From Rossellomorea aquimaris (GTDB lineage: Bacteria > Bacillota > Bacilli > Bacillales > Bacillaceae_B): a stretch of DNA of 64,000 nucleotides. The notes below the pieces were generated by a model, which worked only from the letters and a program-made list of their open reading frames with translations, searched no databases and had not been told where the DNA came from. Shown one piece after another: positions 35,910-44,255 of this stretch (position 1 is the stretch's first letter; each line of letters starts with the position of its first letter). The position numbers and the translations under genes are program-made. The stretch spans positions 124,001-188,000 of the forward strand of contig NZ_VTEX01000005.1 in the NCBI RefSeq assembly GCF_008180865.1, given 5' to 3'.

Positions 35910-36597
35910 TTTTGAGTTTATAGCCCATTCCCCAAATGGTTTCAATATACTCTTCATTCTGATTGGCTTTTGCAAGCTTACTTCTGATATTACTTACATG
36001 AACATTGATGGTATTGTCGTCCCCATGGAATTTCTCATTCCACACACTCTCAAACAAATTAGACTTTGAAAAAACCTTTTTAGGAGAGGACATCATGAGA
36101 AGCAATATCTCATATTCCCGTGCCGTTAATTTGAGTTCATTATCATTCACTGTCACTATTTTTGAGTCCGTATCCAATACGATATCTTTATAAATCATTT
36201 GATTTGTCAGTGGAGCATCTGATAGATCCCGATACCTTCTAAGACAGGAATCAATTCTGGCCGATATCTCATCAACATCGAAAGGTTTTGTAATATAGTC
36301 ATCTGCACCAGCTCTTAACGAATTGATCTTCGTTTGTGTTTCAAGCTTTGCCGAAATGATAATGATCGGCACATTACTTTCATTTGTGACCTTTTTTAAT
36401 AGATCTTCACCAGATAAACCCGGTAGCATGAGATCAATTAATACCATATCCCATTTCTGACTGTCCAGGTAGATCACTGCTTCCGTACCTGAGTATGCGG
36501 ACTTCGGGGAATAGCCACTTTTCCTGACAATATTACATAGTAATCGATTAATATCCTCATCATCTTCAATTATTAGAATATCAACTGAATCCTTCAA
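35905..36597 (-). CDS. OmpR-family response regulator
   Basis: A 230-residue regulator: receiver domain with the acidic pocket 'IIEDDED', phospho-acceptor Asp55 (VLIDLMLPG) and Lys in 'ITKPF', then a winged-helix DNA-binding domain ('LKLTAREYEILLLMMSSPKKVFSKSNLFESVW...DDNTINVHVSNIRSKL'). I use the TTG at 36597 because GAGGG lies 8 bases upstream; earlier ATGs lack a ribosome site. It probably binds the CTTAAG boxes between its stop and the ABC ATPase start. Confidence 0.9.
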   Translation of the reverse strand: MKDSVDILIIEDDEDINRLLCNIVRKSGYSPKSAYSGTEAVIYLDSQKWDMVLIDLMLPGLSGEDLLKKVTNESNVPIIIISAKLETQTKINSLRAGADDYITKPFDVDEISARIDSCLRRYRDLSDAPLTNQMIYKDIVLDTDSKIVTVNDNELKLTAREYEILLLMMSSPKKVFSKSNLFESVWNEKFHGDDNTINVHVSNIRSKLAKANQNEEYIETIWGMGYKLKT

Positions 36598-36687
36598 CTG
36601 AATCACCCTCACATTTATTACCATCATCATTGATTGAATTCACGTCAATGTCAAGTGTGGAATAATCGTTGTGTACCCACCAAAAAA

Positions 36688-36726
36688 AAATCGAGCCTAA
36701 AATCTTTATGATTTCAAACTCGATTT
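36688..36726 (-). terminator. Terminator of the methyltransferase gene
   Basis: AAATCGAG/CTCGATTT stem with a longer AT-rich loop. The minus-strand 3' arm runs into TTTTTTTTTGG. Confidence 0.75.
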
Positions 36727-36752
36727 CCTATGGTGTTATTGTTTCCCCTAAA

Positions 36753-37349
36753 TCACTTTATACTACTGGATATAAACATGGAGGCATCCTGATTCATGAA
36801 AATACGTTCTCCATGATGGAATGTCTTGATTTCCGTTGAATTAAATCCCGCTTCGGATAGCTTTTCTTTCAGTTCTTCATGGACAAAGCCGTTATGTACT
36901 TTCGGGTGGCTGATGTTATCGTTTTTGTCAAAATCAACAATAATGAGCTTGCCACCATCATTCAGAATGTTGCACAACTCATTTAGAATCTTTTTAGTAT
37001 CGGGAATATGAAGAAGGACGAGTGACATTAACACGATATCAGCCTTAATATCTGGAGTTCCCTGGGTAAAATCTGAATAAAGTGCTTCTGAGTTGGTGAT
37101 ACCTTTTTGAGAAATCTTTGCTTTCGCAACCTCTACCATTTGTTCTGATGAATCGACCAACAAAATGGATTCCACTAAATCCGTTAATTCAAGACTAATC
37201 AGACCGGTGCCACTCCCGTAGTCGATTAGAGATTTTGATTTACTATTTTGTAGTTCTTGTTTTACTTCCTTAACAATTACTTTAGCTAATTCTATCCGAG
37301 CTTCTGTATCGTATCTTTTCGCCATCTCTTCAAAAACGTTATTTTCCAT
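36753..37349 (-). CDS. Class I SAM-dependent methyltransferase
   Basis: 198 residues. Motif I is DYGSGTG (43-49), followed by acidic 'ILLVDSSEQMVEVAK', motif IV 'ADIVLMSLVLLHIPD', and 'GGKLIIVDFDKNDN'. The UbiE/Methyltransf_11 type fits. AGGAGTG precedes the ATG. A single gene with its own terminator; the substrate is unknown. Confidence 0.83.
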   Translation of the reverse strand: MENNVFEEMAKRYDTEARIELAKVIVKEVKQELQNSKSKSLIDYGSGTGLISLELTDLVESILLVDSSEQMVEVAKAKISQKGITNSEALYSDFTQGTPDIKADIVLMSLVLLHIPDTKKILNELCNILNDGGKLIIVDFDKNDNISHPKVHNGFVHEELKEKLSEAGFNSTEIKTFHHGERIFMNQDASMFISSSIK

Positions 37350-37442
37350 ATTTCACACTCCTATCCATAGAATTGAAGCTGCGTGGTAAACATTATATCA
37401 AATCATGAAGGTCCAAGTGGACGCGATGGAACAAGGAGAGCT

Positions 37443-37913
37443 TTATAACTCTATTTCCATCCTCCTCATTTTTGTCTTTACATTCATTGATTCATAAAAC
37501 TTTATGGCATTTTCGTTAAACTCCCACACGCCTAATTCTAATGAGTCTGCTTCTATATCCTTTGCGAATTCTAATATTTTCCCAAAGAATATTTTCCCCG
37601 CTCCTTTTCCTCTGTACATACGATCAACACCAAAATCGTCCATATAGACCACTTTCCTTGGAATGAGAATGGGTCTTTCCTCTGTATGTTTGATCGTAAG
37701 GATTGTATAAGCGATTGGTTGGTCTTCTTCCAGTAAGTAGACCTTTGTATTTTCTCCTTCTATCAAGTTATTAAAATACTCTTTGTCTAACGTAGTATCA
37801 GCCATCTTATAATGATCCGGTCTTTCCTTTGTATGAATTTCGTGCACTTGTCTTTGGATTTGATGAACCACATCATAATCATTCCGGGTGGCTTCTCTAA
37901 TGTGCATATTCAA
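37443..37913 (-). CDS. GNAT N-acetyltransferase
   Basis: 156 residues. 'VYMDDFGVDRMYRGKGAGKIFFGKILEFAKD' contains the acetyl-CoA loop RGKGAG, followed by 'LELGVWEFNENAIKFYESMNVKTKMRRMEIEL'. The TTG at 37913 has GGGGG 8 bases upstream and is preferred. It resembles small single-domain GNATs of the RimI/diamine type; the acceptor is unknown. Confidence 0.82.
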   Translation of the reverse strand: MNMHIREATRNDYDVVHQIQRQVHEIHTKERPDHYKMADTTLDKEYFNNLIEGENTKVYLLEEDQPIAYTILTIKHTEERPILIPRKVVYMDDFGVDRMYRGKGAGKIFFGKILEFAKDIEADSLELGVWEFNENAIKFYESMNVKTKMRRMEIEL

Positions 37914-37989
37914 TATACTTTCCCCCTGATGTTTGCTGTGTTGATTTTAATGTAAACTTCCGATACATAACAATATTAAATTAATCCTT

Positions 37990-38172
37990 CTATACCTTAT
38001 CCTTCTTCCATTTATAAGGGATTTTCGACCAATTATATAACATCAAGAACAAGAATATAAAAAAGCAGATCATGATATTATCTATCCACTGAACTTGTCG
38101 ATTATCGATTATTTGCCAAACAGTTGATGCCAAGAAATATATTAAGGGGAGACTGATGCTTTCCTTAAACAT
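37990..38172 (-). CDS. Small two-span membrane protein
   Basis: About 60 residues (MFKESISLPLIYFLAS...) with two hydrophobic stretches (about 8-18 and 33-48) and a basic tail (YKWKKDKV). GAAGGGAATAGG precedes the ATG at 38172. No family recognised; the short frame makes this uncertain. Confidence 0.5.
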   Translation of the reverse strand: MFKESISLPLIYFLASTVWQIIDNRQVQWIDNIMICFFIFLFLMLYNWSKIPYKWKKDKV

Positions 38173-38355
38173 TTCTATCCTATTCCCTTCTTTGTGAATT
38201 GCTTTCACAAGTAATTATTCATCGATCAAACTACAATTATATTTAATACCAATTATTTCAAAATATAATATCTTACTCAAGAAGATTTTTTACAAAAAAA
38301 GGTTACCCACCATTGGATAAACCCCTTCACTTTAATTAAAAATAGAATCCTTTAA

Positions 38356-38799
38356 TTATCTTGTGTACTTAAAAATAAGTTCTCCATTTGGGTCTCTTTC
38401 ATTCGTTAACTCAAAACCTATGCTTTCATATAAACGATGAGCTATTTTATTTTCTTCAATGATACTTAAATAAATAACGTTTACCCCATATTCTTTCGAA
38501 ACTATGTCTATAAGTTTAGTCATTGCAATTTTTCCAAAGCCTTTACCTTGAAAATTTTGATCTATCATTATTCTATCAATCCAAGTATCTTTATTTGAAC
38601 CAAACGAACCATACATTGCAAATCCAATTATCTCCTCATCAGAATATATAGCTACCGGGTGCCATTCATGGTGAGCCTTAGCCTCTTCCAGACATTTTTC
38701 TACGGTTTCAATAAATTTATCTTGGCCAGGTTTTAATTTTATATTTTTTACTATACATACATTAGTTTTATCAATATCTCTAAAATACAAATTGCTCAT
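38356..38799 (-). CDS. GNAT N-acetyltransferase (spermidine-acetyltransferase-like)
   Basis: 147 residues. 'DRIMIDQNFQGKGFGKIAMTKLIDIVSK' has the acetyl-CoA loop QGKGFG; 'VNVIYLSIIEENKIAHRLYESIGFELTNE' follows. Similar in layout to PaiA/Bltd-type GNATs that acetylate polyamines, but that assignment is inference. GGAGG lies 14 bases before the ATG, a longer than usual spacing. Confidence 0.8.
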   Translation of the reverse strand: MSNLYFRDIDKTNVCIVKNIKLKPGQDKFIETVEKCLEEAKAHHEWHPVAIYSDEEIIGFAMYGSFGSNKDTWIDRIMIDQNFQGKGFGKIAMTKLIDIVSKEYGVNVIYLSIIEENKIAHRLYESIGFELTNERDPNGELIFKYTR

Positions 38800-38987
38800 G
38801 GAATTATCTATACCTCCACAAATTTAGAAAAAACAAATATAATTGAATGCTATCTTACTAATACCATTTTGAGCAAGAGGTCTTCCATTAACTTGACCTT
38901 TAGTAGAACAAGTACAGAGAAGTAGTGTCTGACCCTCACTACAATAAAACGCTAACATGCTGAGGGCCGAACACCAAAAACCACAAT

Positions 38988-39014
38988 AACCGGCCAATAC
39001 AAAAGTGGCCGGTT
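38988..39014. terminator. Terminator-like hairpin downstream of the toxin cassette
   Basis: AACCGGCCA/TGGCCGGTT with a 9-base loop. The T-run is better on the plus strand, but on the minus strand it lies 40 bases after the last gene of the cassette and is followed by TTGTGGTTTTTGG. Confidence 0.55.
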
Positions 39015-39054
39015 TTTATGATGAATGTGGAAATCGGTCTTGTAGACCTTTTGC

Positions 39055-39609
39055 TTAAAATTGTTTTAAGAAGTCGTGAACCCATGAAATATCCGTAGAA
39101 AATTCCTTATTTGCACCAACCCAATATTGAAGAAATTTTTCTTTATCCTCTTTCCATTCGGGATACGCTTCTTTAAATGTGTCAATTAATATTGAATTCC
39201 CAGCAAGGACTGCGTGGTTTTCATGAGATATTTGCAAGCCCCACTCTCCTTGTGGGGAATAGAGGGAATTCTCGACCACAAGAGGAATGGATTGATAGTC
39301 TTCGTAGGCAATGGTATTCTCGGCAATCCAGTGCTGTGGTGCCAATTCCGAGTGAAAGTCCTGTGAAAGATTAAAAGAATCTCCTTCCGACTCCGACACG
39401 AAAAAGGTCCCCTGTCCAACCTGTTCAATGGTTTTCATCAGAGCATGGAACTGATTTTCCTGAAGATAATATCCGTTGGTCGGGAAGATCAGCACCTTTT
39501 CGCTCAGGGTTTCTTGAAATGGATTGCCAAATGGATCCGATTTCTTACATACTCTCTGGAAGGCTTCCTTTAAACGGGAAATGTCGTCTGCCTTTTGTAC
39601 TCTTTCCAT
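39055..39609 (-). CDS. Putative immunity protein of the 39-41 kb cassette
   Basis: A 184-residue acidic cytoplasmic protein with no signal or membrane span. I do not recognise a named family. AAGGAGG lies 7 bases before the ATG, and it starts 17 bases after the toxin-like gene, so the two are co-expressed. In two-gene toxin units the small cytoplasmic protein just downstream is usually the antidote; that is the basis of the call. Visible features are a central 'ENTIAYEDYQSIPLVVENSLYSPQGEWGLQISHENHAVLAG' and an aromatic C-terminus 'WVHDFLKQF'. Confidence 0.55.
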   Translation of the reverse strand: MERVQKADDISRLKEAFQRVCKKSDPFGNPFQETLSEKVLIFPTNGYYLQENQFHALMKTIEQVGQGTFFVSESEGDSFNLSQDFHSELAPQHWIAENTIAYEDYQSIPLVVENSLYSPQGEWGLQISHENHAVLAGNSILIDTFKEAYPEWKEDKEKFLQYWVGANKEFSTDISWVHDFLKQF

Positions 39610-39625
39610 TTATATACCTCCTTCC

Positions 39626-40429
39626 CTAAAGAAACTTTATTTTTCTAACGCCTTTTATGCCATTTACATCAATGGTAGGAGGACCTGATTTAGAAGATTT
39701 CCTGTATGTAAAGGTTACTCCGTTTTTGTCTTTTCCGACAAATACTCCAGGTGATACTTCCCTATGACTGGACACTTGTGCATTGAAGAAATCCCAGGCA
39801 TCGGACGCAGTGCCGTACATTTTTTTGATATCATTTTGATCTGCTTTTGGAAGTGATTTTAAATCGTCTGCACTCCATTTTTTCTTTAAGCTTTGTTTCA
39901 AGGCATTCTTTACGGCTGTTTTTCCAAACTTTTTAATAGCATACTTTATACCTAATCTTAATACAATACCCACTATAATCGGAATAACTGAAGCTTGTAG
40001 AGTGGTAGAGTTGATCTCGTACTCTTCACCTGTTTGCGTATCGGTTAAAGTAGCGATCAGTATCTCATCATCTACTTCGTGGAAGACAACATGGTAGGAT
40101 TCATCATATTCATTTCCTGATTCATCCATGATCTTACCTGTGATCATCGCATCTTGACTCTCTAGGTCCATGGTAAGTTCTGTATCAACTTTAAGATCTT
40201 CCTCATCCACTTTCATATCTAAAACAATTTTCTCATCCGTATCTTCTTTAATCTCTACTTTCACCTGTTCTGAAAGATCGACATCATGTTCCTCACTAAG
40301 CGACCTTTCAGCCTGTTCTAAATCGATTCCTTGTGGTTGAGCGTTTTCCTCTGTTGCTGCCATGGTCCCTTGAGGGAGTATGGAGAACAATAATGTGATG
40401 ACCAAACACTTTAATACTAGTTTTCTCAA
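39626..40429 (-). CDS. Exported putative toxin (SAR2788-like)
   Basis: A 267-residue exported protein. A signal peptide (1-24, ending GTMA) is followed by an acidic beta-rich region (about 40-140, 'VKVEIKEDTDEKIVLDMKVDEEDLKVDTELTM'), a hydrophobic helix (about 147-162, 'VIPIIVGIVLRLGIKYAI'), a basic linker 'KKFGKTAVKNALKQSLKKKW', and a small basic C-terminal domain ending 'SGPPTIDVNGIKGVRKIKFL'. The overall plan resembles the SAR2788 putative-toxin family, and the end looks like a compact RNase-type toxin domain with candidate His, Arg, Ser and Lys residues; both points are inference from memory. AAAGAGG lies 8 bases before a TTG start at 40429. It is flanked by a membrane subtilase and the probable immunity gene. 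Confidence 0.6.
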   Translation of the reverse strand: MRKLVLKCLVITLLFSILPQGTMAATEENAQPQGIDLEQAERSLSEEHDVDLSEQVKVEIKEDTDEKIVLDMKVDEEDLKVDTELTMDLESQDAMITGKIMDESGNEYDESYHVVFHEVDDEILIATLTDTQTGEEYEINSTTLQASVIPIIVGIVLRLGIKYAIKKFGKTAVKNALKQSLKKKWSADDLKSLPKADQNDIKKMYGTASDAWDFFNAQVSSHREVSPGVFVGKDKNGVTFTYRKSSKSGPPTIDVNGIKGVRKIKFL

Positions 40430-40442
40430 TGTGCGCACCTCT

Positions 40443-41279
40443 TTATTTTATTCTTACAAGTCCATGTCCATAGTCTTGATCCGGTCCTGTTTCTCCTAAA
40501 TCGATCGCTTCTTTTTGTAACATCTTGTAAATGTTCTTGATCCCTTTGTGCTCACGATTTAGTATGCGGGCAGTATATCCAGATATTTGGGCAGCAGCGA
40601 AGGAAGTACCGCTGAATGTTTCCAAGTCCCCATCTTTATTGGTCGAAAGAACCTCTGTTCCAGTTGCGGCGAAATCAACCTTCCCCTTTGCGGCCAATGA
40701 AGACCGGACCATTTCGGAGTTTACAGATGTGATGGACCATACGCCTTCATAGCGTGCCGGATAGTCAGCCTCTTGCCCAAGTGTATTCCCTGCTGCCGCT
40801 ATGATGATAATCCCTGAAGAAAGCGCCTCTTCAATGGCTTTCTTAAGATGTTGATCATCTACTTGAAAACCGGAACTGATATTGATGATGTCTACCTTCT
40901 CTTGGATACACCAGTTAATTCCTTTGACCAAATCAGCTACCTTCCCGTTGCCTTTCTTATCTAGAACCTTTACATCATAAATGGACACATGTTGAGCCAG
41001 TCCGCTCATTTCGCCTCCCGAATCCTCGGCAGCTATGATGCCTGCGATTGGAGTCCCGTGACCATAATGATCTTCAATCGGCTGATTCGGCTGAATGGCA
41101 TTAAATGATTTATGTATCTTTCCTTTTAATGCCGGATGGTCTTTATTGATTCCACTATCAAGTACAGCTACCTTGATTGGCTGCTTCTCATTAATCAAGT
41201 GCAACAGCGCTACTCCGAACAACAATGCAATTATGCCTATTACACGATAAGTCTCTTTACGTTTCATTTTGTTTGACAT
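40443..41279 (-). CDS. Membrane-anchored S8 subtilase without propeptide
   Basis: A 278-residue subtilisin-family protease. An N-terminal signal-anchor helix (about 12-28) is followed directly by the catalytic domain: Asp41 (AVLDSGI), His74 (HGTPIAG), Asn165 (AAAGNT) and Ser226 (SGTSFAAA). There is no I9 propeptide, which is unusual for a secreted subtilase and recalls MycP-type proteases tied to one exported partner. AGAGGAAGG precedes the ATG at 41279; an earlier ATG lacks a site. It starts the three-gene cassette with the toxin-like and immunity-like genes, and the likely role is processing or release of the toxin (inference). Confidence 0.8.
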   Translation of the reverse strand: MSNKMKRKETYRVIGIIALLFGVALLHLINEKQPIKVAVLDSGINKDHPALKGKIHKSFNAIQPNQPIEDHYGHGTPIAGIIAAEDSGGEMSGLAQHVSIYDVKVLDKKGNGKVADLVKGINWCIQEKVDIINISSGFQVDDQHLKKAIEEALSSGIIIIAAAGNTLGQEADYPARYEGVWSITSVNSEMVRSSLAAKGKVDFAATGTEVLSTNKDGDLETFSGTSFAAAQISGYTARILNREHKGIKNIYKMLQKEAIDLGETGPDQDYGHGLVRIK

Positions 41280-41371
41280 AACCTTCCTCTTGGTCAACCC
41301 ACTTTTTGACAAGATCCATTCTGTTGATAAATCGATCGATTCAACCTTTTTTGAAGAATTCTTCCTTTACC

Positions 41372-41426
41372 ATTATACTGGTGGAAATTTACAGGAAGCT
41401 TAACGGAAGCTTAAAGGAACCTTAAC
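41372..41426 (-). promoter_or_regulatory. Toxin-cassette promoter with three TTAAG boxes
   Basis: -10 TATAAT (41372-41377), then exactly 21 bases, then three tandem 11-base units (41394-41404, 41405-41415, 41416-41426) that read G/T-TTAAG-S-TTCC on the minus strand. The layout matches 35854-35909. Confidence 0.7.
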
Positions 41427-41451
41427 TTTTCTTTCCTTATTAAAAGCACAA

Positions 41452-41489
41452 AAAATACGCCCAATCCCACCAGAGAAAAAGCGTATTTT
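41452..41489 (-). terminator. Terminator of the 41537-42019 gene
   Basis: AAAATACGC/GCGTATTTT stem with a 20-base loop; on the minus strand TTTTTTGTGC follows. Confidence 0.75.
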
Positions 41490-41536
41490 CTACCTTTTTT
41501 CACACTAATCCCTTATCTCAAATCAATCTGCCTTCA

Positions 41537-42019
41537 TCATTCAGGAAGATGATCAGGGGGCCAGATAGCCAGGTCTTTTCCTGGTAAGGCAATTACGAGT
41601 TCACTAACCCCATCAACCCCTGCTTGCCAACATTCAAATTCGTCATGATATCCGTTTATAAATAATGAATGATCGTTTTCAAATCGAATGAGTAAGTGGG
41701 GAGCATGCTCGTCAACCAGTTCAACTTTTACCACCACTTGTCTTCTCATTCGAATGATTTGAAGATAGTTTTCCTCTTCAGAAAGATCTTCTATTTCATC
41801 CTCTTTTGAAGGATACTGTTTTACATTTGAGGACAAAAGGCACCACTTAGATTCAATGTTTAAAAAGAGTTGAGCATCCTCGACATCGGTGTTTTTATAA
41901 TGAAAGAAAGATAGCCTAAAAGGGCCTGGTGATATCCCGAATTGAACTCCATCCAGTTGAGATCCTCGGAAAAGGTGGTTGAGCAGGGTCTCTGCTTGAA
42001 CTTTATCTTTTGTTTCCAT
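41537..42019 (-). CDS. Conserved hypothetical protein (immunity-like)
   Basis: A 160-residue acidic cytoplasmic protein. The C-terminal part 'LLIRFENDHSLFINGYHDEFECWQAGVDGVSELVIALPGKDLAIWPPDHLP' has the look of small immunity/DUF6188-type proteins, but I cannot confirm it. AAGGAG lies 10 bases before the ATG at 42019. It is upstream of the toxin cassette but has its own terminator (41452-41489), so it is a separate unit. Confidence 0.5.
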   Translation of the reverse strand: METKDKVQAETLLNHLFRGSQLDGVQFGISPGPFRLSFFHYKNTDVEDAQLFLNIESKWCLLSSNVKQYPSKEDEIEDLSEEENYLQIIRMRRQVVVKVELVDEHAPHLLIRFENDHSLFINGYHDEFECWQAGVDGVSELVIALPGKDLAIWPPDHLPE

Positions 42020-42208
42020 TTGGTTCATACTCCTTATTTCTCGAATTCTTCAATTAGCTTAATATTGTGGCAGGTTAGAATTCTTGTAAAGTTATGTGAG
42101 TTTAATAATCTATTTTATCTAGACTCACTTTATCAAATATCAGTACTGGTTATGTATTTTTGTTACACTACAAATAGACTATTCTAAGAGAAACGAGGTG
42201 ATTGACTC

Positions 42209-42571
42209 ATGGAAAATATGACAGCTGAAGAAAAGCAGCATTCAATTGAAGCGTTTCTATCGATCATTCGTAAATCGGAAAATGCCCTTGCTCATATGAA
42301 ACCTGGTGCCACTCAGACAAAGTTGCTTGAGAAGCGATTGAAAGCAGCAAGGATTGGCACAGATGTGCTGCATGCACGTTGGGAAGGCAAGGATTTAGAT
42401 GTCAGCAAAGAAGATTTGAAAGAGGCAAAAGGGGTTTTGGAGGGCTTGCTGTTGACGCTTCCTTCCTTTCTTGAGAAGCTGAAGCCCGGAAGTGGGCAGC
42501 GTACCTACATCGAGAGAAGGATAAAGGCATTTCGGATTGCCGTTTCCTATCTGCGTGATTCGGTAAACTAA
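42209..42571 (+). CDS. Hypothetical helical protein with an internal duplication
   Basis: A 120-residue charged helical protein. Two halves repeat the pattern KPG--Q----E-R-KA-RI----L: 'KPGATQTKLLEKRLKAARIG' (about 31-50) and 'KPGSGQRTYIERRIKAFRIA' (about 92-111). GAGGTG precedes the ATG by 9 bases. No family recognised; the duplication suggests a two-repeat fold binding a symmetric partner or surface. Confidence 0.65.
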   Translation: MENMTAEEKQHSIEAFLSIIRKSENALAHMKPGATQTKLLEKRLKAARIGTDVLHARWEGKDLDVSKEDLKEAKGVLEGLLLTLPSFLEKLKPGSGQRTYIERRIKAFRIAVSYLRDSVN

Positions 42572-42582
42572 CATAGCTGACC

Positions 42583-42628
42583 GGGGACGGTTCCATTATC
42601 GTTTTTGGATAGAGAGGAAACTGTCCCC
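42583..42628 (+). repeat. GGGGAC-type intergenic hairpin repeat
   Basis: GGGGACGGTTCC and GGAAACTGTCCCC arms with a 20-base loop, just after the 42209 gene. Related copies occur at 59660-59695 and, in other forms, at 49415-49476 and 38926-38975. Confidence 0.6.
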
Positions 42629-42977
42629 GCTTTACTATGGCCGACTTCTCTTCAAAAATAACTGAAGGTGACAGCATTTTTAAATGAGGTAAGTTTTTTA
42701 ACACTTTAAACATTTCATTAATTTATTATTATTTACTCTATCTTGATATTTGTTCTCATAGCTTCTTCAAATATTCCTTCCATTCTTCTTCTTTTTCTTT
42801 ATAGGAATGCGTTATATGTACTAATATAAATCATTTCAAAATATAAAGAGACTTACGTAAAAAAGGGAAATATACGATTCCCCTCATTTTCAACCGCGTT
42901 TTCTTTTACTTTTACAATTTACGACCTATTGGCTCTACAGTCAAATTTCACAAAAAAATGAACCAACTATTTTTTCA
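42629..42977. other. Intergenic region, nothing recognised
   Basis: AT-rich, with no gene, clear promoter or strong hairpin seen beyond the repeat at its left edge. Confidence 0.5.
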
Positions 42978-44075
42978 TCAAATGGTAGATGCAGGTAATT
43001 CATCAATATTCATACGAAGTAAACTATAAGGTTTTTGTCGCAGGTCTTTTCCATAATGAAATCTTGCCTGTCGATGTAATTGGTTCACAATGACATATAA
43101 GTTTTCATCCGGACCAATCGAAAAAGTATCCGGCCATAAAATTCTCGGATCATGTGCGATGGTTTCCATTGTGCCATTCGGCAATATCTTTCGAATACTA
43201 TTGTTCTCATAATCTCCAGCATAAACGACCCCTTTTGCATCTGTAATCATTCCATCAGATGCACCTTTTTCTCCCCAATACTCCACATGATAAGGTAGAT
43301 CCATGTCCGGTATATTTCTGTCTCTCAGGGCCTCTGTTGGGATCGAGAATAGATGACGACTTGTTAGTGGACAAAAAAACAAAACCTTTCCATCAGGAGA
43401 AATCGCAATACCGTCAGAAGCCAATCTAAAGGGATAAGTCCCGCCATCTTTATTTCGATTCATCAACACTTTTCCTTCTACTTTCGGTATAAAATAGGGA
43501 TCGGGTGAAGTTGAATTTGCTCCATTTAACCGTCTAAATGCGTTTCCATTTTCTAAATCTACGACGATAATAGCTCCTGGTCCTTTGGAAGAAGAATCCG
43601 TTATATAAGCGTAACCAGCGTTTCCAACACGAAAATCAAACCGGACATCATTCAGGTAAGTTGTTGGCAGGACAACATCCTCTGTAAAGGTATATACTCT
43701 TCTAATTGTATTGGTTTTTAAATCAACAGCGACTAATTTCGCCCCACCATTAATTGGTTCAGAAAAATTGGGTGCCCCTGTATCTAATACCCAAAGCGTT
43801 CCCCTTCCATCAGCAACTACACTTTGGACACTGATGAAAGTCATTGTGATATTCTCAGGGTTAACCGAATTGGTTTGTAAATTAGGATAAGGCTGCAATA
43901 TATCCTCAACAATTTCCGCTACCGTAAATTTAACATCGTCTCCCCATTTCGGAAAACAAATAAAAATACGACCAGTTTCCGAAACACTAACACCTGTAGG
44001 CATAGCCCCATAAAATGAATAAACTAGTTCTAAATTGCCGAAATATTTTTCACTAGGTAACATAGGTGGTTTCAT
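42978..44075 (-). CDS. Major royal jelly protein (MRJP/Yellow)-like beta-propeller protein
   Basis: A 365-residue protein of the MRJP/Yellow family: 'LELVYSFYGAMPTGVSVSETGRIFICFPKWGDDVKFTVAEI', 'VQSVVADGRGTLWVLDTGAPNF', 'NDVRFDFRVGNAGYAYITDSSSKGPGAIIVVDLENG' and 'SDGIAISPDGKVLFFCPLTSRHLFSIPTEALR' follow the order of its six-bladed propeller. GAGGAGG precedes the ATG at 44075. No signal peptide is visible. Bacterial members are of unknown function; relatives act as lactonases or isomerases. Confidence 0.83.
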   Translation of the reverse strand: MKPPMLPSEKYFGNLELVYSFYGAMPTGVSVSETGRIFICFPKWGDDVKFTVAEIVEDILQPYPNLQTNSVNPENITMTFISVQSVVADGRGTLWVLDTGAPNFSEPINGGAKLVAVDLKTNTIRRVYTFTEDVVLPTTYLNDVRFDFRVGNAGYAYITDSSSKGPGAIIVVDLENGNAFRRLNGANSTSPDPYFIPKVEGKVLMNRNKDGGTYPFRLASDGIAISPDGKVLFFCPLTSRHLFSIPTEALRDRNIPDMDLPYHVEYWGEKGASDGMITDAKGVVYAGDYENNSIRKILPNGTMETIAHDPRILWPDTFSIGPDENLYVIVNQLHRQARFHYGKDLRQKPYSLLRMNIDELPASTI

Positions 44076-44223
44076 AATATCCTCCTCAAGCATTCAAACG
44101 GGATATCACCTATATATGATTTATATTTTTTCTAGTGCATGTTTCCTAATAAGTTTTTTTATACGAAAAGATTATTGAATTGATCGTTTTCTGAATTTTA
44201 TAAGTCTGTCAGGAAGAATAAAC

Positions 44224-44255
44224 GCTGAAGATCAGCTGTCTGATCGATCTTCAGC
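44224..44255 (-). terminator. Terminator-like stem of the AGCTGAAGATC type
   Basis: GCTGAAGATC/GATCTTCAGC with a 12-base loop. It lies downstream of the 44461 GNAT gene on the minus strand. Confidence 0.6.

Noticed and set aside
35905..36630. ATG at 36630 as start of the response regulator
   Set aside because: It has no ribosome site; a TTG with GAGGG at good spacing gives the standard receiver-domain start.
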